Origin: Bodo saltans | Lineage: Eukaryota > Euglenozoa > Kinetoplastea > Eubodonida > Bodonidae | Length of the DNA stretch: 35,249 nt | NCBI GenBank assembly: GCA_001460835.1 | Contig: CYKH01002203.1 | Span: 1 to 35,249, forward strand | Direction of reading: 5' to 3' | In this document: positions 1-10,100 of the stretch, in pieces | Numbering within the stretch: position 1 is the stretch's first letter | Layout: every line of letters starts with the position of its first letter | Position numbers and translations under genes: made by a program | The notes under the pieces: generated by a model | The model's input: the letters and a program-made list of their open reading frames with translations, nothing else | Databases searched by the model: none | What the model was told of the DNA's origin: nothing

Positions 1-1
1 A

Positions 2-835
2 GTGACGTGTCCTGAATGCAGCAACAAGTGGTGTTCCCAATGTAGGTTTGCGTATCATCCGTATTCTCGTAGTTGCAGCGAGGTTCTTCGTGCAAAATTG
101 GAGTGGGCGACGTATTCTGACGTTCTAAAGAACAACGCGAACAACGCGCTTTGTGATTTTGATAGTGAGGTGTCCGCGTTCAAGTTGGCTTCAACTGACC
201 GACCCGCTGCACTTGCTCGTCGTCGTGACCGTGTGACTCACGAAATTCGTCGCATTGAGGCTTGCATCGTGAAAAAAGACGAAGAAATACAGCAGATTCA
301 GCAAGCCAACCACAACGAATTGAACTGGGATGGCGACACTGGCTATCCTAAAGTGAAGGGGTCTCGCAGATGCCCCCATTGCGGCCGCCAGCCAATCAGG
401 CGCCTCGCCGGCTGTTCAGTTGTTGTATGTGGCGCTAATATGCATGGAGGTGGAAACTTTCAAGGTGGGTGCTTACGTCAATTCAATTATGTGAGTCCAG
501 AGGCTGCTTACCAACCGATGAGTACCGCCCGGCAAGAAGGCGAACGCAGAGAGCTTGATACCGCTTTGAGCAACCTCGTCAACCTGAAGAAGACACTTGA
601 TGACCAATCCACAACAACATCATTTCCCCCTCCTACCCTTGCCGACCATTGGCCGACGTTATCGTGCAGTGATTGCAAGAAAAAACTTCTAGGTGACTTC
701 CACGTACAATGTTATCATTGCGAACCTCCGTTCCTACTTTGCGTGCACTGCGTTCGTAGCGGCAAGCACAACGACCACGCCAAGCATGGTGATGCTGGGC
801 ACGTTTTTGCACGAGTCATATGCTCGTCGCATTGA
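2..835 (+). CDS. RBR/IBR-type E3 ubiquitin ligase-like protein with ZZ zinc finger (3' part only)
   Basis: The reading frame is open at the window edge, so this is the C-terminal 277 residues of a longer protein; the first codon is GTG and is not a real start. Residues 3-24 give C-x2-C-x4-C-x2-C-x4-H-x5-C, the second half of an IBR/BRcat finger (CPEC...WCSQC...H...C). Residues about 65-100 are charged and probably helical. Residues 124-165 resemble a divergent Rcat finger: CPHC, then AGCSVVVCG with C138 in the place of the catalytic cysteine of RING-between-RING ligases, then a His/Gly-rich loop and GGC. Residues 222-270 match a ZZ finger (C-x2-C, C-x2-C, C-x2-C, then two His). Known RBR ligases pass ubiquitin through a thioester on the Rcat cysteine; activity here is inferred. 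The RING1 would lie upstream of the window. The stop is TGA at 833-835. Confidence 0.8.
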   Translation: MTCPECSNKWCSQCRFAYHPYSRSCSEVLRAKLEWATYSDVLKNNANNALCDFDSEVSAFKLASTDRPAALARRRDRVTHEIRRIEACIVKKDEEIQQIQQANHNELNWDGDTGYPKVKGSRRCPHCGRQPIRRLAGCSVVVCGANMHGGGNFQGGCLRQFNYVSPEAAYQPMSTARQEGERRELDTALSNLVNLKKTLDDQSTTTSFPPPTLADHWPTLSCSDCKKKLLGDFHVQCYHCEPPFLLCVHCVRSGKHNDHAKHGDAGHVFARVICSSH

Positions 836-860
836 TAGCGCAAAACAAAATAATTGAAAC

Positions 861-899
861 ATTTTCGTATTTTTTCTCTCTCATCTTTCTGGAAATAAG
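861..899 (+). promoter_or_regulatory. Candidate trans-splice acceptor (polypyrimidine tract plus AG) for the RNF213-like gene
   Basis: A T/C-rich tract at 861-890 (containing TTTTTTCTCTCTCATC) is followed by the first AG at 898-899. This would leave a 50-nt 5' UTR before ATG 950. The same arrangement precedes the other gene starts in the window and is typical of kinetoplastid spliced-leader addition. A second short pyrimidine run follows at 917-922, so an acceptor slightly downstream is possible. Confidence 0.5.
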
Positions 900-949
900 G
901 ATTACGTTCTGCGTGTCTTTTCGTAAACTTAAACTGCTAGTGGTGCAAC

Positions 950-3900
950 ATGACAGCATCTACTAAAATCGGCGGCGGTTCCAGGGAGGCATGGGTGGCA
1001 GCCAAGGAGATGCTTGACCGTGGCGAAAGCTCCGACATCATTCTGGATTTTATGGCCACCAACGATTTGACCAAAATCCCAAAGTACCTTTTTATTCGGG
1101 AAGATTCATTTATCGAAATGCTCAAGACACTGTTGTCACGATATTCTGCACAGTGCTGGATTCAAAGGAAAGCACAAGCGAGCTCGAGCACTACACCGAC
1201 CCCTCCGTTTGTTCAGTGCTTACTTCAATGGGTCAACGAGTTTGACATTATCGAATTCACCCCCAAAAGTTGGAGTTCGAAGTTCAACGAACTTATTGAA
1301 GTTGCGGCGAAAAATGGTGAATTCCACGGCGAGATCCTTAGTGATGTTATCGCCTACTCGACGGGCGATGCTTATCTGCTCTTGGATTTCATGGCCATGC
1401 GCCACGATGAAAAAGTCTTAAAGTTTCTTGAACGTCTCGTTCTGAGGCACCTGACACTCGCACAGACCTGTGTACAAAAACGTATCGAGGCACAGAAGCC
1501 ACCACTTACGCTTTTCCTTTCTGACGGAATCCTTACTCCGCTTGTCGATCTCCTTTATGTTGGCCCCAACGCTCGTGGCGTTGATCACTTTCTCTTGGAG
1601 CTGCTGCATGCTGTGGAGTTTGAGAGTGACAAGCCAGAACGATTTATGAGATCGAAATGGTTTGAGTTGGGAGATGAGTTGCTGAAGAGCAATCTTATCA
1701 ACCAAGGAAAGCGCAGTGCAGTGTTTCAGCTCTTTTTTTCAGCTCCAAATGATGAAGCAAAACTGCGATACGAAAAAGTCGTCTGGGCGGCAATGAAGGC
1801 GATCACCGATGAAAAGAAGGCATATTTCAGCGGAGTTGAAATGTGGTGGGCCAACAACGCACCATTACCCTTCTTACGAGAGACAAGATTTGTACCGAAA
1901 TCTGCATACCCCAAGCTGGCCCTAGCTTACAAGTCGATTACAGAACCCTATGAAATCCATATCGCGGATCTAGATACAATTGATGACGCGATTGCCGATG
2001 CTATTCGCCGACGTATGCCCAAGGATTCCATACGTGCCGCTAGTTTGTCTCACATACATGATTTGAGAAATCATCAGGTCAAAAGGTGCTTTGATTGTTG
2101 CGTCGCGTTGAAAGAGGCGCTTCCACACAATTCGAAGATCTGGAAATACCTAGACTTGGAATTGCAAAAAGCGGCACTCTGGCAGTCGTATAAACCTCGA
2201 TTCTTGCAGAAAGGGCGTACGTATCCACTCTATGGGATGATTCTCGACATTCATGCGGACGAGACGATGAAACTTTTAATGGAAGAAGTGTCAAACGAAA
2301 ATTTCCACGATGTCATGATGAGTGTACCACAGCCAACGTCTGTACAGAACTTCTGTGCAGTGCTTCAACATGCCTTGAGTGAGCTGCAAAATAGTGTAGA
2401 CAATAAGGAACTGTCAACTCTTGTTGCAAAAGATCAAATCTGGTGTGATGCAAACAAAATCCCACGCTTACACACATTCCTTGCAGCGCGCGACGCTTTC
2501 AGGCAATTGATAGCGTTTGTTGACACGCCCCCATCTATGCCACAGTCAGATGGCCGAGCTCTCGTGCAACGTAGTGATCTTTACGGCCTCTTAAAAGATG
2601 CGTGCGATTACACAACTGGTAAACAATATCGCGAGTTTGATGCAACGATGACAAGTAAGTACGCATCAATTCTCCCATACGGTGCCACGAAAGAGATCAT
2701 TTTAGGCTTACTAAAGTACTGCAGCGCTGAAAGTAGAGCCATCCGTGACTACCGTGAGCTCAGCATTCGTGGCCTAAAGTCAAAGTTGGTGGAGCTTGCC
2801 GATGAAAACGCGGAAAATGAGTGGAACGACGAAGAAAGCAAAAAGCTCCTCGATGCCAGTAACGTTCTGGTGACAACGATGCCCCTTCGCCTGAAGGCGC
2901 AATGGGGGACGCTTGGTGGCGGAGCAGATAGTGCCACCGACGGGTATCAGTTCGATGACCTCTGTCACGGTATATCAGCAGCTCTTGCTTGGAACAGGAA
3001 TTTATTTGACATATTGACACCGAAGAGTGTGGAGCGCCTGCAAAAGCTAGGAACGCAGCTGCGCAACGGAGAGAAGGCGATCGATGATGCAACTGCTCGA
3101 CGTTTGCTCGCCTATGGAGTTTTTGAATGCTGCACGACTGAGGACTACGATGTCAACGACGGCGCTGCCAAGTCGTACAAAATTTCGATCAAGTCATTCG
3201 ACGACGTCACGGCAGAAGTTGACTATTATGATGCTGACAAGATCTGCGCGGTGTTGGGTGAGGCTGGTATCGCTAAATCCACACGCAGTCCAGAGCTAGA
3301 TCATTTTGCAACAGTAGTACCGTTATTAAAACGGTTCGTCGACATCGGGATTCATTGTCTCAAAAGTGGATTTCGTGAATTCATTGATCGTATCCAAAAA
3401 GAGTATCCGCACATCTCAAGCCGTCTCAGCATCACTCACCACGCTATCAACGGCCGAACCACTGGATTGCGGTTCTCCGCTCCGCTCAACACCATCACAC
3501 AAGACGAAGACGACGGTCCGTCTCTTCACCGCTTTATCTCGTGCACAACCTTGTCAGACATGCTCCGACGGATAGCCTCAGACTGCGAGCAATTCATAAG
3601 CCTGGTGCAGCATCAGAAAACTCTGTTTCCAGTGCTTCGTTGCTTCAACATGCAAGAAATTGGATTCATATTGGCGGTCATGCAAGACAGCGCCAGCGTT
3701 CAAGGTGCCGAGAATGTGGCCAATGTTGTTGAGCTGCGACTCGGATACGTACCCTTTCAAATGAAGGAACTATTTGGAATGCGCGATGCGAGGCTAGAAC
3801 AACGTCTTCAGAAATTGGCTGAGGTGTTGACAACTTTGTGCGACATTACAGATCTTTCGCTCTCTTTTGTCGAACCGCGAGTGTTCTACCTCGAAAATCC

Positions 3901-4165
3901 CGCCACATGGCCAATAGCACTTGCGAACATATTGTCAAACCTTCGATGTGCTGTGTTTTCCATTGGGTACCCAGGACGAGATTTTTCTTGCGCGGGAAGC
4001 ATTTTTGCAACGTGTCCAGTCGGGCGTGGTTCCGCGAAACGTGCGAAATTGCACTTTTTTCTTAGTCATTCCCGAAGAAACGCACGGTTTGTCCGAAACG
4101 ATCAGTTTGCTGAGAGGAAGATGCAAAGAAATGCGCCTGCAATTAGTTGTGATTGCGCATTCTAG
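950..4165 (+). CDS. RNF213-like giant AAA+ protein, N-terminal part (interrupted by a frame change)
   Basis: This frame opens with ATG 950, 50 nt after a candidate splice acceptor, and gives about 1,000 credible residues before drifting into low-quality sequence ending at TAG 4163-4165. The protein is mostly alpha-helical in character, with no zinc finger, signal peptide or membrane segment, which suits the long N-terminal arm of RNF213-type proteins. Identification depends on the continuation in another frame (to 10460), which carries the RNF213 ATPase core. The true product probably switches frame between about 3935 and 3975, so the last 60-70 codons of this frame (roughly from codon 1000) are probably not translated in the authentic gene. 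The full span 950-10460 is 9,511 nt, one base more than a multiple of three, as expected for one extra base or a +1 shift. Confidence 0.85.
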   Translation: MTASTKIGGGSREAWVAAKEMLDRGESSDIILDFMATNDLTKIPKYLFIREDSFIEMLKTLLSRYSAQCWIQRKAQASSSTTPTPPFVQCLLQWVNEFDIIEFTPKSWSSKFNELIEVAAKNGEFHGEILSDVIAYSTGDAYLLLDFMAMRHDEKVLKFLERLVLRHLTLAQTCVQKRIEAQKPPLTLFLSDGILTPLVDLLYVGPNARGVDHFLLELLHAVEFESDKPERFMRSKWFELGDELLKSNLINQGKRSAVFQLFFSAPNDEAKLRYEKVVWAAMKAITDEKKAYFSGVEMWWANNAPLPFLRETRFVPKSAYPKLALAYKSITEPYEIHIADLDTIDDAIADAIRRRMPKDSIRAASLSHIHDLRNHQVKRCFDCCVALKEALPHNSKIWKYLDLELQKAALWQSYKPRFLQKGRTYPLYGMILDIHADETMKLLMEEVSNENFHDVMMSVPQPTSVQNFCAVLQHALSELQNSVDNKELSTLVAKDQIWCDANKIPRLHTFLAARDAFRQLIAFVDTPPSMPQSDGRALVQRSDLYGLLKDACDYTTGKQYREFDATMTSKYASILPYGATKEIILGLLKYCSAESRAIRDYRELSIRGLKSKLVELADENAENEWNDEESKKLLDASNVLVTTMPLRLKAQWGTLGGGADSATDGYQFDDLCHGISAALAWNRNLFDILTPKSVERLQKLGTQLRNGEKAIDDATARRLLAYGVFECCTTEDYDVNDGAAKSYKISIKSFDDVTAEVDYYDADKICAVLGEAGIAKSTRSPELDHFATVVPLLKRFVDIGIHCLKSGFREFIDRIQKEYPHISSRLSITHHAINGRTTGLRFSAPLNTITQDEDDGPSLHRFISCTTLSDMLRRIASDCEQFISLVQHQKTLFPVLRCFNMQEIGFILAVMQDSASVQGAENVANVVELRLGYVPFQMKELFGMRDARLEQRLQKLAEVLTTLCDITDLSLSFVEPRVFYLENPATWPIALANILSNLRCAVFSIGYPGRDFSCAGSIFATCPVGRGSAKRAKLHFFLSHSRRNARFVRNDQFAERKMQRNAPAISCDCAF

Positions 4166-7100
4166 TCTAGTTGAAATGCTCGGTGGCGATCCCGAAAAGA
4201 AACGAGCGTTGTTTGCGGACAGCATCGCACGCCCAGCCAGCATCGCAACTGACCTTGCTTTCCCAGCATTCTCACTTGAAGAATCGAAACTGTTTGTTGT
4301 TTCTGGCCCCACTCGCTCTGGAAAAATGAAGCAAGCTGAAAAAATGTCCAAGGATCATTTTGGAGTCGCTTGTGTCCCATGTCGGAAGTTTCTCAGCGGA
4401 TCAACGTTAGCACACGATGTTCACACAATGCTGCAAGAGGTTGGAGATAAAACGACCCCTGCGCTGATTGAAATTGGCACCGGATTCTCAGATCAAGTAT
4501 CCGAGCAGCTGCAATCACTGATAGTGGCATTGCTAGTCAAACTTTGGCCTTCGCGAGATGGGACGGCAGCTCGTCGAACGAATCCTGTTGTTCTTAAAGT
4601 CCACTCCGAGTTGTTGCAAGCGTTTCCGGTGTGGCAATTGTTGAAACATTACGTTCAGAAACAAACGCGACCGACAGCGGCACTCGCGACCCAGTACGAA
4701 GCGTATGCAACGTCACTCGTGGGTAATAGTCTTCCTGTTGCTCTGGTGTCAACGGCAGCCACGAAATTTGCCAGCCCGTCAAGAGTACCCCTTTCTGCCG
4801 CGGCATGGTGTGCCCTTACCCCGGAGCACATGCATGATTTGCACAGTGCTGAGCTTCCCGAGTTCCTTCTGGCGTTCAAAACAACAAACAACGTGTCTCT
4901 CCCTATCGCGTATTATGTTCTCAAACAAGTTGTCGAAAGGGAGGTGACAAAGTACCCAAACATAAGGTGGCAGTGCATCGCAAACTACACTTCAGATGAA
5001 CTGAAAGAGGAGGTGTTTGACGTGTTGGATACGCCAGATCGACTTCACATTCGTGGCCGAGGTTTGGTGATGACTCCGAGCATTTTTCTGTCACTGCTAC
5101 GTCTTGACTTAAGTGTTCGTTGTCGGCAGAAGGCAAGTGTTATCAGCTCTCAAGACGACGGCATTGTGACGTTTGTGGGCGAGACTGGAGGTGGTAAGTC
5201 GCAACTAGTGGATACGTTCTGCCGATACCGCGGATGGGATACCCCTCAAGTCGTGCATCTCAACCCTGGTTCGACAGAATCCGAAATTATTGCAGAGATT
5301 CTGCACATATTTTCGAAAAGAAAGGAAGCAACGACACCGACGCAACCCACCGTTGTATTCTTTGATGAGTTTAACACAACTCCCGCGCAAGACATCATCA
5401 AGAGGATTATGATGGACCGTCGACTGCCGACGGGTAACGGAAAAGTTCTTTCGATTCCAAACACGGCGCAAGGATGGATTTTTATTGCCGCGTGCAATCC
5501 TTACATCGTGCTGCCTTCCACAACCATCACACCAGCAAGCCCCAAGCAGCAGCAAGCTGTCTCTTACAAGGCGGCGCCAGTGATTCTGAAGTACACTGTA
5601 CAACCACACACTTCACCTAGTCTGGTGAGTTCAAGCTGGCGTCTGCCGCTTCCCTCATTAGACGAAGAAGCGTTGATTGTAAGAACAATGTGTAATAAGT
5701 GCGACATTTCGGAGAGGGACACAAATTACTTTGTCAGCGCTGTCTCCATCATGCATCGATTCCTTGGCACGCACGCGGAGATGGTGCCCTTTTCGCTTCG
5801 TACAGTCAGCCGATTGTTACGACTCTATCGCTACCTTGACAGTATCACTTGCCTAAACGTAATTTGTGGTGACCACACTATGTGCAAGCACAATACCAAC
5901 ATAAAAGACCCAGCACTACCGGATCCTCCCGTTCCCCAACACCATCTCGCACCTCTCGCGCTTGCCGTCAACTATTTCGTGTCACTTCCACTCGAAAAAC
6001 GGCAGCAATTGGAACACGAATCTGGCACCTTGCTTGGGCGAAGCTCAACCACAATCACAGCTATTCTTGGGAATTTCGCAACGGAAATTCGCAAAGTTTA
6101 CGATCGCTGTTTGCCCAACTGTGTGCGGACGCGAACACTGTACCGAGAAGCAACGCTGAACGAGACGCTAGCGGTAACGTACCTGTGTGTCTACTCTCAG
6201 ACACCGATTATTCTTGTCGGCCCTCCAGGCTCGAGCAAAACACTTGCAGCGTTTATTATTGCATGGGGTGAAATTCAACAAAAACGAACTTCTCACCTTC
6301 GAAGGCTCGATGAGCCACTCTACTTCCAATGCACCCGGCGCACAACACCTCACTCCGTTGAGCGCACAATGTCCCATGTCGCCGCACAACAAGCAAACAG
6401 CAACTTTGTCTTGTTACAAGTCTTTGAGGAAATTGGAAATGCAGATCAAGCTCCAGGGCATCCGCTCCGTGTGTTGAATCGGTATCTCGAGCGAAGTGTG
6501 TTTGATGAAGATGAACAACCAGAAAGTGTTGGACTTGCCAATGTGCGACACTCAGCATTTATTGGGACGAGCAATTATTACATTGACAGATCGCTGTTCG
6601 GCAGAGCTATCATTGTGCAGCGCGACAATCCAGACGAGGAGGAACTTCAGGATATGTTCCCAGCTGGGACTAGCAAAGATTTCCTTGGTGCAATTCGGAA
6701 TCAACTTGCGCCAGTGGAGTCGATTCAAAGTCAGCACAATGCTGTTGTTGCGACGAACAATAGCCTCACGATGAGAGACGTCTACGCGCTCCTACTGGAA
6801 AAACTTCCTCAGCTTGAATCAGAAGAACCAATGGAGAATAGCGCAATCCGCGTTGCCATTGTGAAAGCAATGGGTAGACGTGGCGATTCGCTGCTACATG
6901 TACCGAAGGTCGTATTCGACAACATTCAATACTTTCTTTTGCAAGAACGCTTAACAGCGATTCGCGCCGCCGTAAGACCTACTTTCTCCACCACGCTTAA
7001 CAGTAGTCGCTCATCATCATCAACGTCAACCATGCATCATCTACAGCGAAGGCCTTTGATGCTATTGGCGGAAGATGATATCAGCACTCTGTTCGCAGCA

Positions 7101-10100
7101 CTTGAGCGCTATGAGTTGCTGGATCATGTTAACGTGATCTACGGCAAGTACCTTGTGGGTGATGAACAAACGGTTGCTGCGGCAATGCAGCAACTACGTG
7201 AGGCGATGACATCGCAGCATAAAGTATGCCTCCTTGTTGATTGTGAGTTGCTGATTGACAATCTGCTAGATGTGTTCAACGGATTCTATCAACACCGCAG
7301 CGATAGTTCGTCATGGACAGTGCGAGTGGTCATGGAGGGGCGCAGCAGCTATTGGCCGATTACCCAAGATTTCAGCACCCGAATTATTTTTGCTGAGGTA
7401 ATGTCAACACGAGCCTCATCTCCTGCGCGGGACTCAAGATTTGAAACCATTTATCTGTCTGCCCCACAGTTCCTAAAGCAAAAGAGTCGGATTGGCTCGT
7501 TCGTTGCCAACACAGAGGTGTTTCATGAAGCATTCATGGACGGTGCTCGTGAGCGTGCTGCAAGCGTGGAAGCCCCAACGCCAGCAGTGATTTATGGCTT
7601 TCATCCGTTGATGCTCGCAGCCCAAGGATACTCAAACACCGCCGCGCAAGTGCTTTTGGCTCGTCCAGATGTCATAGTGCGATGTTCGGCGCCTCAGTCT
7701 GCGATGACAACGATCAGTAAGGTAGTGAACGATCAGAGCATCCCTTCTGTACTTCGCCGGATGATTGAGGGCCCAGGTCGTTCGGGAGCTGCTGCCAACA
7801 AGCATTGGAGCAAAAACGCACTAGTCCTTTGTCCCCTCACGAAACGAGGCCATGAACTTCTTGGGGACTTGCATTCAATCGTGAGTGCCAACGCTGTGCT
7901 TGACCACGTCAAAAATGAACTCGAACTTTTGAGGGTGTCGTCGCGCACGCTATCCGTACGATCCGCGACGGCGGACATGCTGTTTGAGATCGCTATTCGC
8001 AACACGTTGAGCACAATCAATTCGTTCCGATCGGAAAAAATCAGAAGGAACAGTGACAACAACACCACCACGGCTCACCATGATGGCGCCGTAAATTCTG
8101 TTGCAGTCATTGCCATAGCGCACAGCTCCAGCAATCCGCTTACGTCGTCTAAATTGCTATCAGTGTGCCACTTCATTTCAGCTTGTGCAAAGGAATATGA
8201 CGTTCAAGTGCTTCTGTTTGTTCCTTGCATCTTGCACCCGGAGCCAAAATTTACCATACCAAATGGATGGTCTGCGTCTTACTGTGACGAGGTCAACCCG
8301 AACATCGTTCCAACGCGCGCTCTGCAGCAGCGCTGCGAGGCGATTGAGCGCCTGCATCATTTGAACGCCATCAGCAGCTGCGCTCGCGAAGCACTCCCAG
8401 AAGAGTTTTTGCCAACCTTCCGGAAGTCATTCGACGAGTACGTGAATATCACGACGACAGAGGTCTGCTTTGAATACTTTAAGTCAAGGTGTACCATCGA
8501 CGCTGTTTCTGCAAGCCGCGCGATGTTCGAAGTGCAGCAGTATCAAAAGCTCATCGCTGACCTCCGTTGGAAACTGTCACTCCACCACAGCAATCATCGA
8601 TATCTCTTGCGTCAGAAGAAGTCAGATGCAAGTAGCGTGGACTGGAAGTCGATCGCCAGTGGGATTACGCTTCCTCATCCGAACAGCGACGACGCCACAG
8701 ATGATTCTTCGCCTCTCTTCTTGCTAAGTCCAGCACACAACGGCGGCTTACCTGCAGTACAATGCACTCTACTGCCTGCATCGGATACCAGCAGCGTACT
8801 GAAATCAATCGACAAGATATATTGCGGGCTTCGTCCGTCAGATGATAATCATGATGTGAACCATACCAACGAAGTACAAACACTGCCGTACCTCCAAAAG
8901 TGTGTGACATTGGCGCGACTATCGGGTGCACAGTCTCAAATTGAAGTGTTGGAGGTATTCAAACAGTTTCACCTGGCACATGGCCGGAGTGATGCGTTCA
9001 CTCTGCCCTTGACTCCGTTGCAGATGTGGATGACGAGACACTTCAGTATCATTGCGTGTCGATCCCACCTAACGCAAATCGCGGCGGAAGATCACAATGC
9101 AATTTCAAGTGAACGATTTGCCAAATTAATGAATTTCACGCGCAGGATGGAAGAATGTCCAAACAATTCAAAACTACTTGCTGCTGCATTAGCCGAAACA
9201 ATCGAAGCAAGCAACAGCTCGTGTCTCAATCGAGTTTGTCATTTTGATGCGAGTCTCGACGACGTCATACGACCGCACAATCCACTGACAACGTTGTTTC
9301 TTCAGCCGGCGAAAGTTGAGATTGAGGAACCCCCCAAAAATTCCCGCCCTGTGATGTGGTGCGATATTTTTGTGCGCTTAGCACTGACATACGGGGTGAT
9401 GTTCGCCAAGAGCCTTTTCTGCCACGTTGACTTTCACCCAGAGGAGGATTTGTGGAAGCCTTCGGCGGGGCACGGGGTCGCAACATCTGGAGAAGCAGCG
9501 GCGACTCAGAATCATTTTCCCAATAACGTTATCGAAGATCATGTTGTGACCAGCATTGGAAATGAAAAAGAAAAGTCTGCGCTGATCGCCAAAATGACAC
9601 AGTCCTTGAGGAGGTACTTTGACATGAGCGGCGCCCCAAAACAACTTCAAATTGATGCTCCACCACCTCGAACTAAAAAAGAGAGCCGGATGCTTGGATC
9701 GTTGCGTTTAGTGCGAGACCGTGTGTACCGTGCTGAGCAGAACTACGGACTTTGCTACATTGGACACTACGTACGCATCGTGCGAGCTCTAAACGAGCTA
9801 TTCTTTTTTCCAGTTGCTCCACCACGCCATCCTCATCATCATGTTGACGACGGGGACCAATCGAAAATTCAACCTCCTTCCTCTGAAGCAGTAGTTGAAG
9901 GATCGACCACCTACGAAATGGTCAGTCTTCTCACAGTTGACGGACTTCCGGAATCCATTCGGGTGTATCTTCAGAAATTGCTTGGGACTGAGGACGCAGG
10001 AGACTCTGCCAACGCACTTCATGTGTTCGAAGTGGTGCTCAAACGACTCCAGGCGTTGATTGAAATGCAGAACCAACTTCTTCGAGATTGTGACGAGCTG

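Noticed and set aside
3935-4351. 138-codon minus-strand open frame over the frame-change region
   Set aside because: It overlaps strongly coding + strand sequence and only reflects codon composition; it does not explain the frame change.
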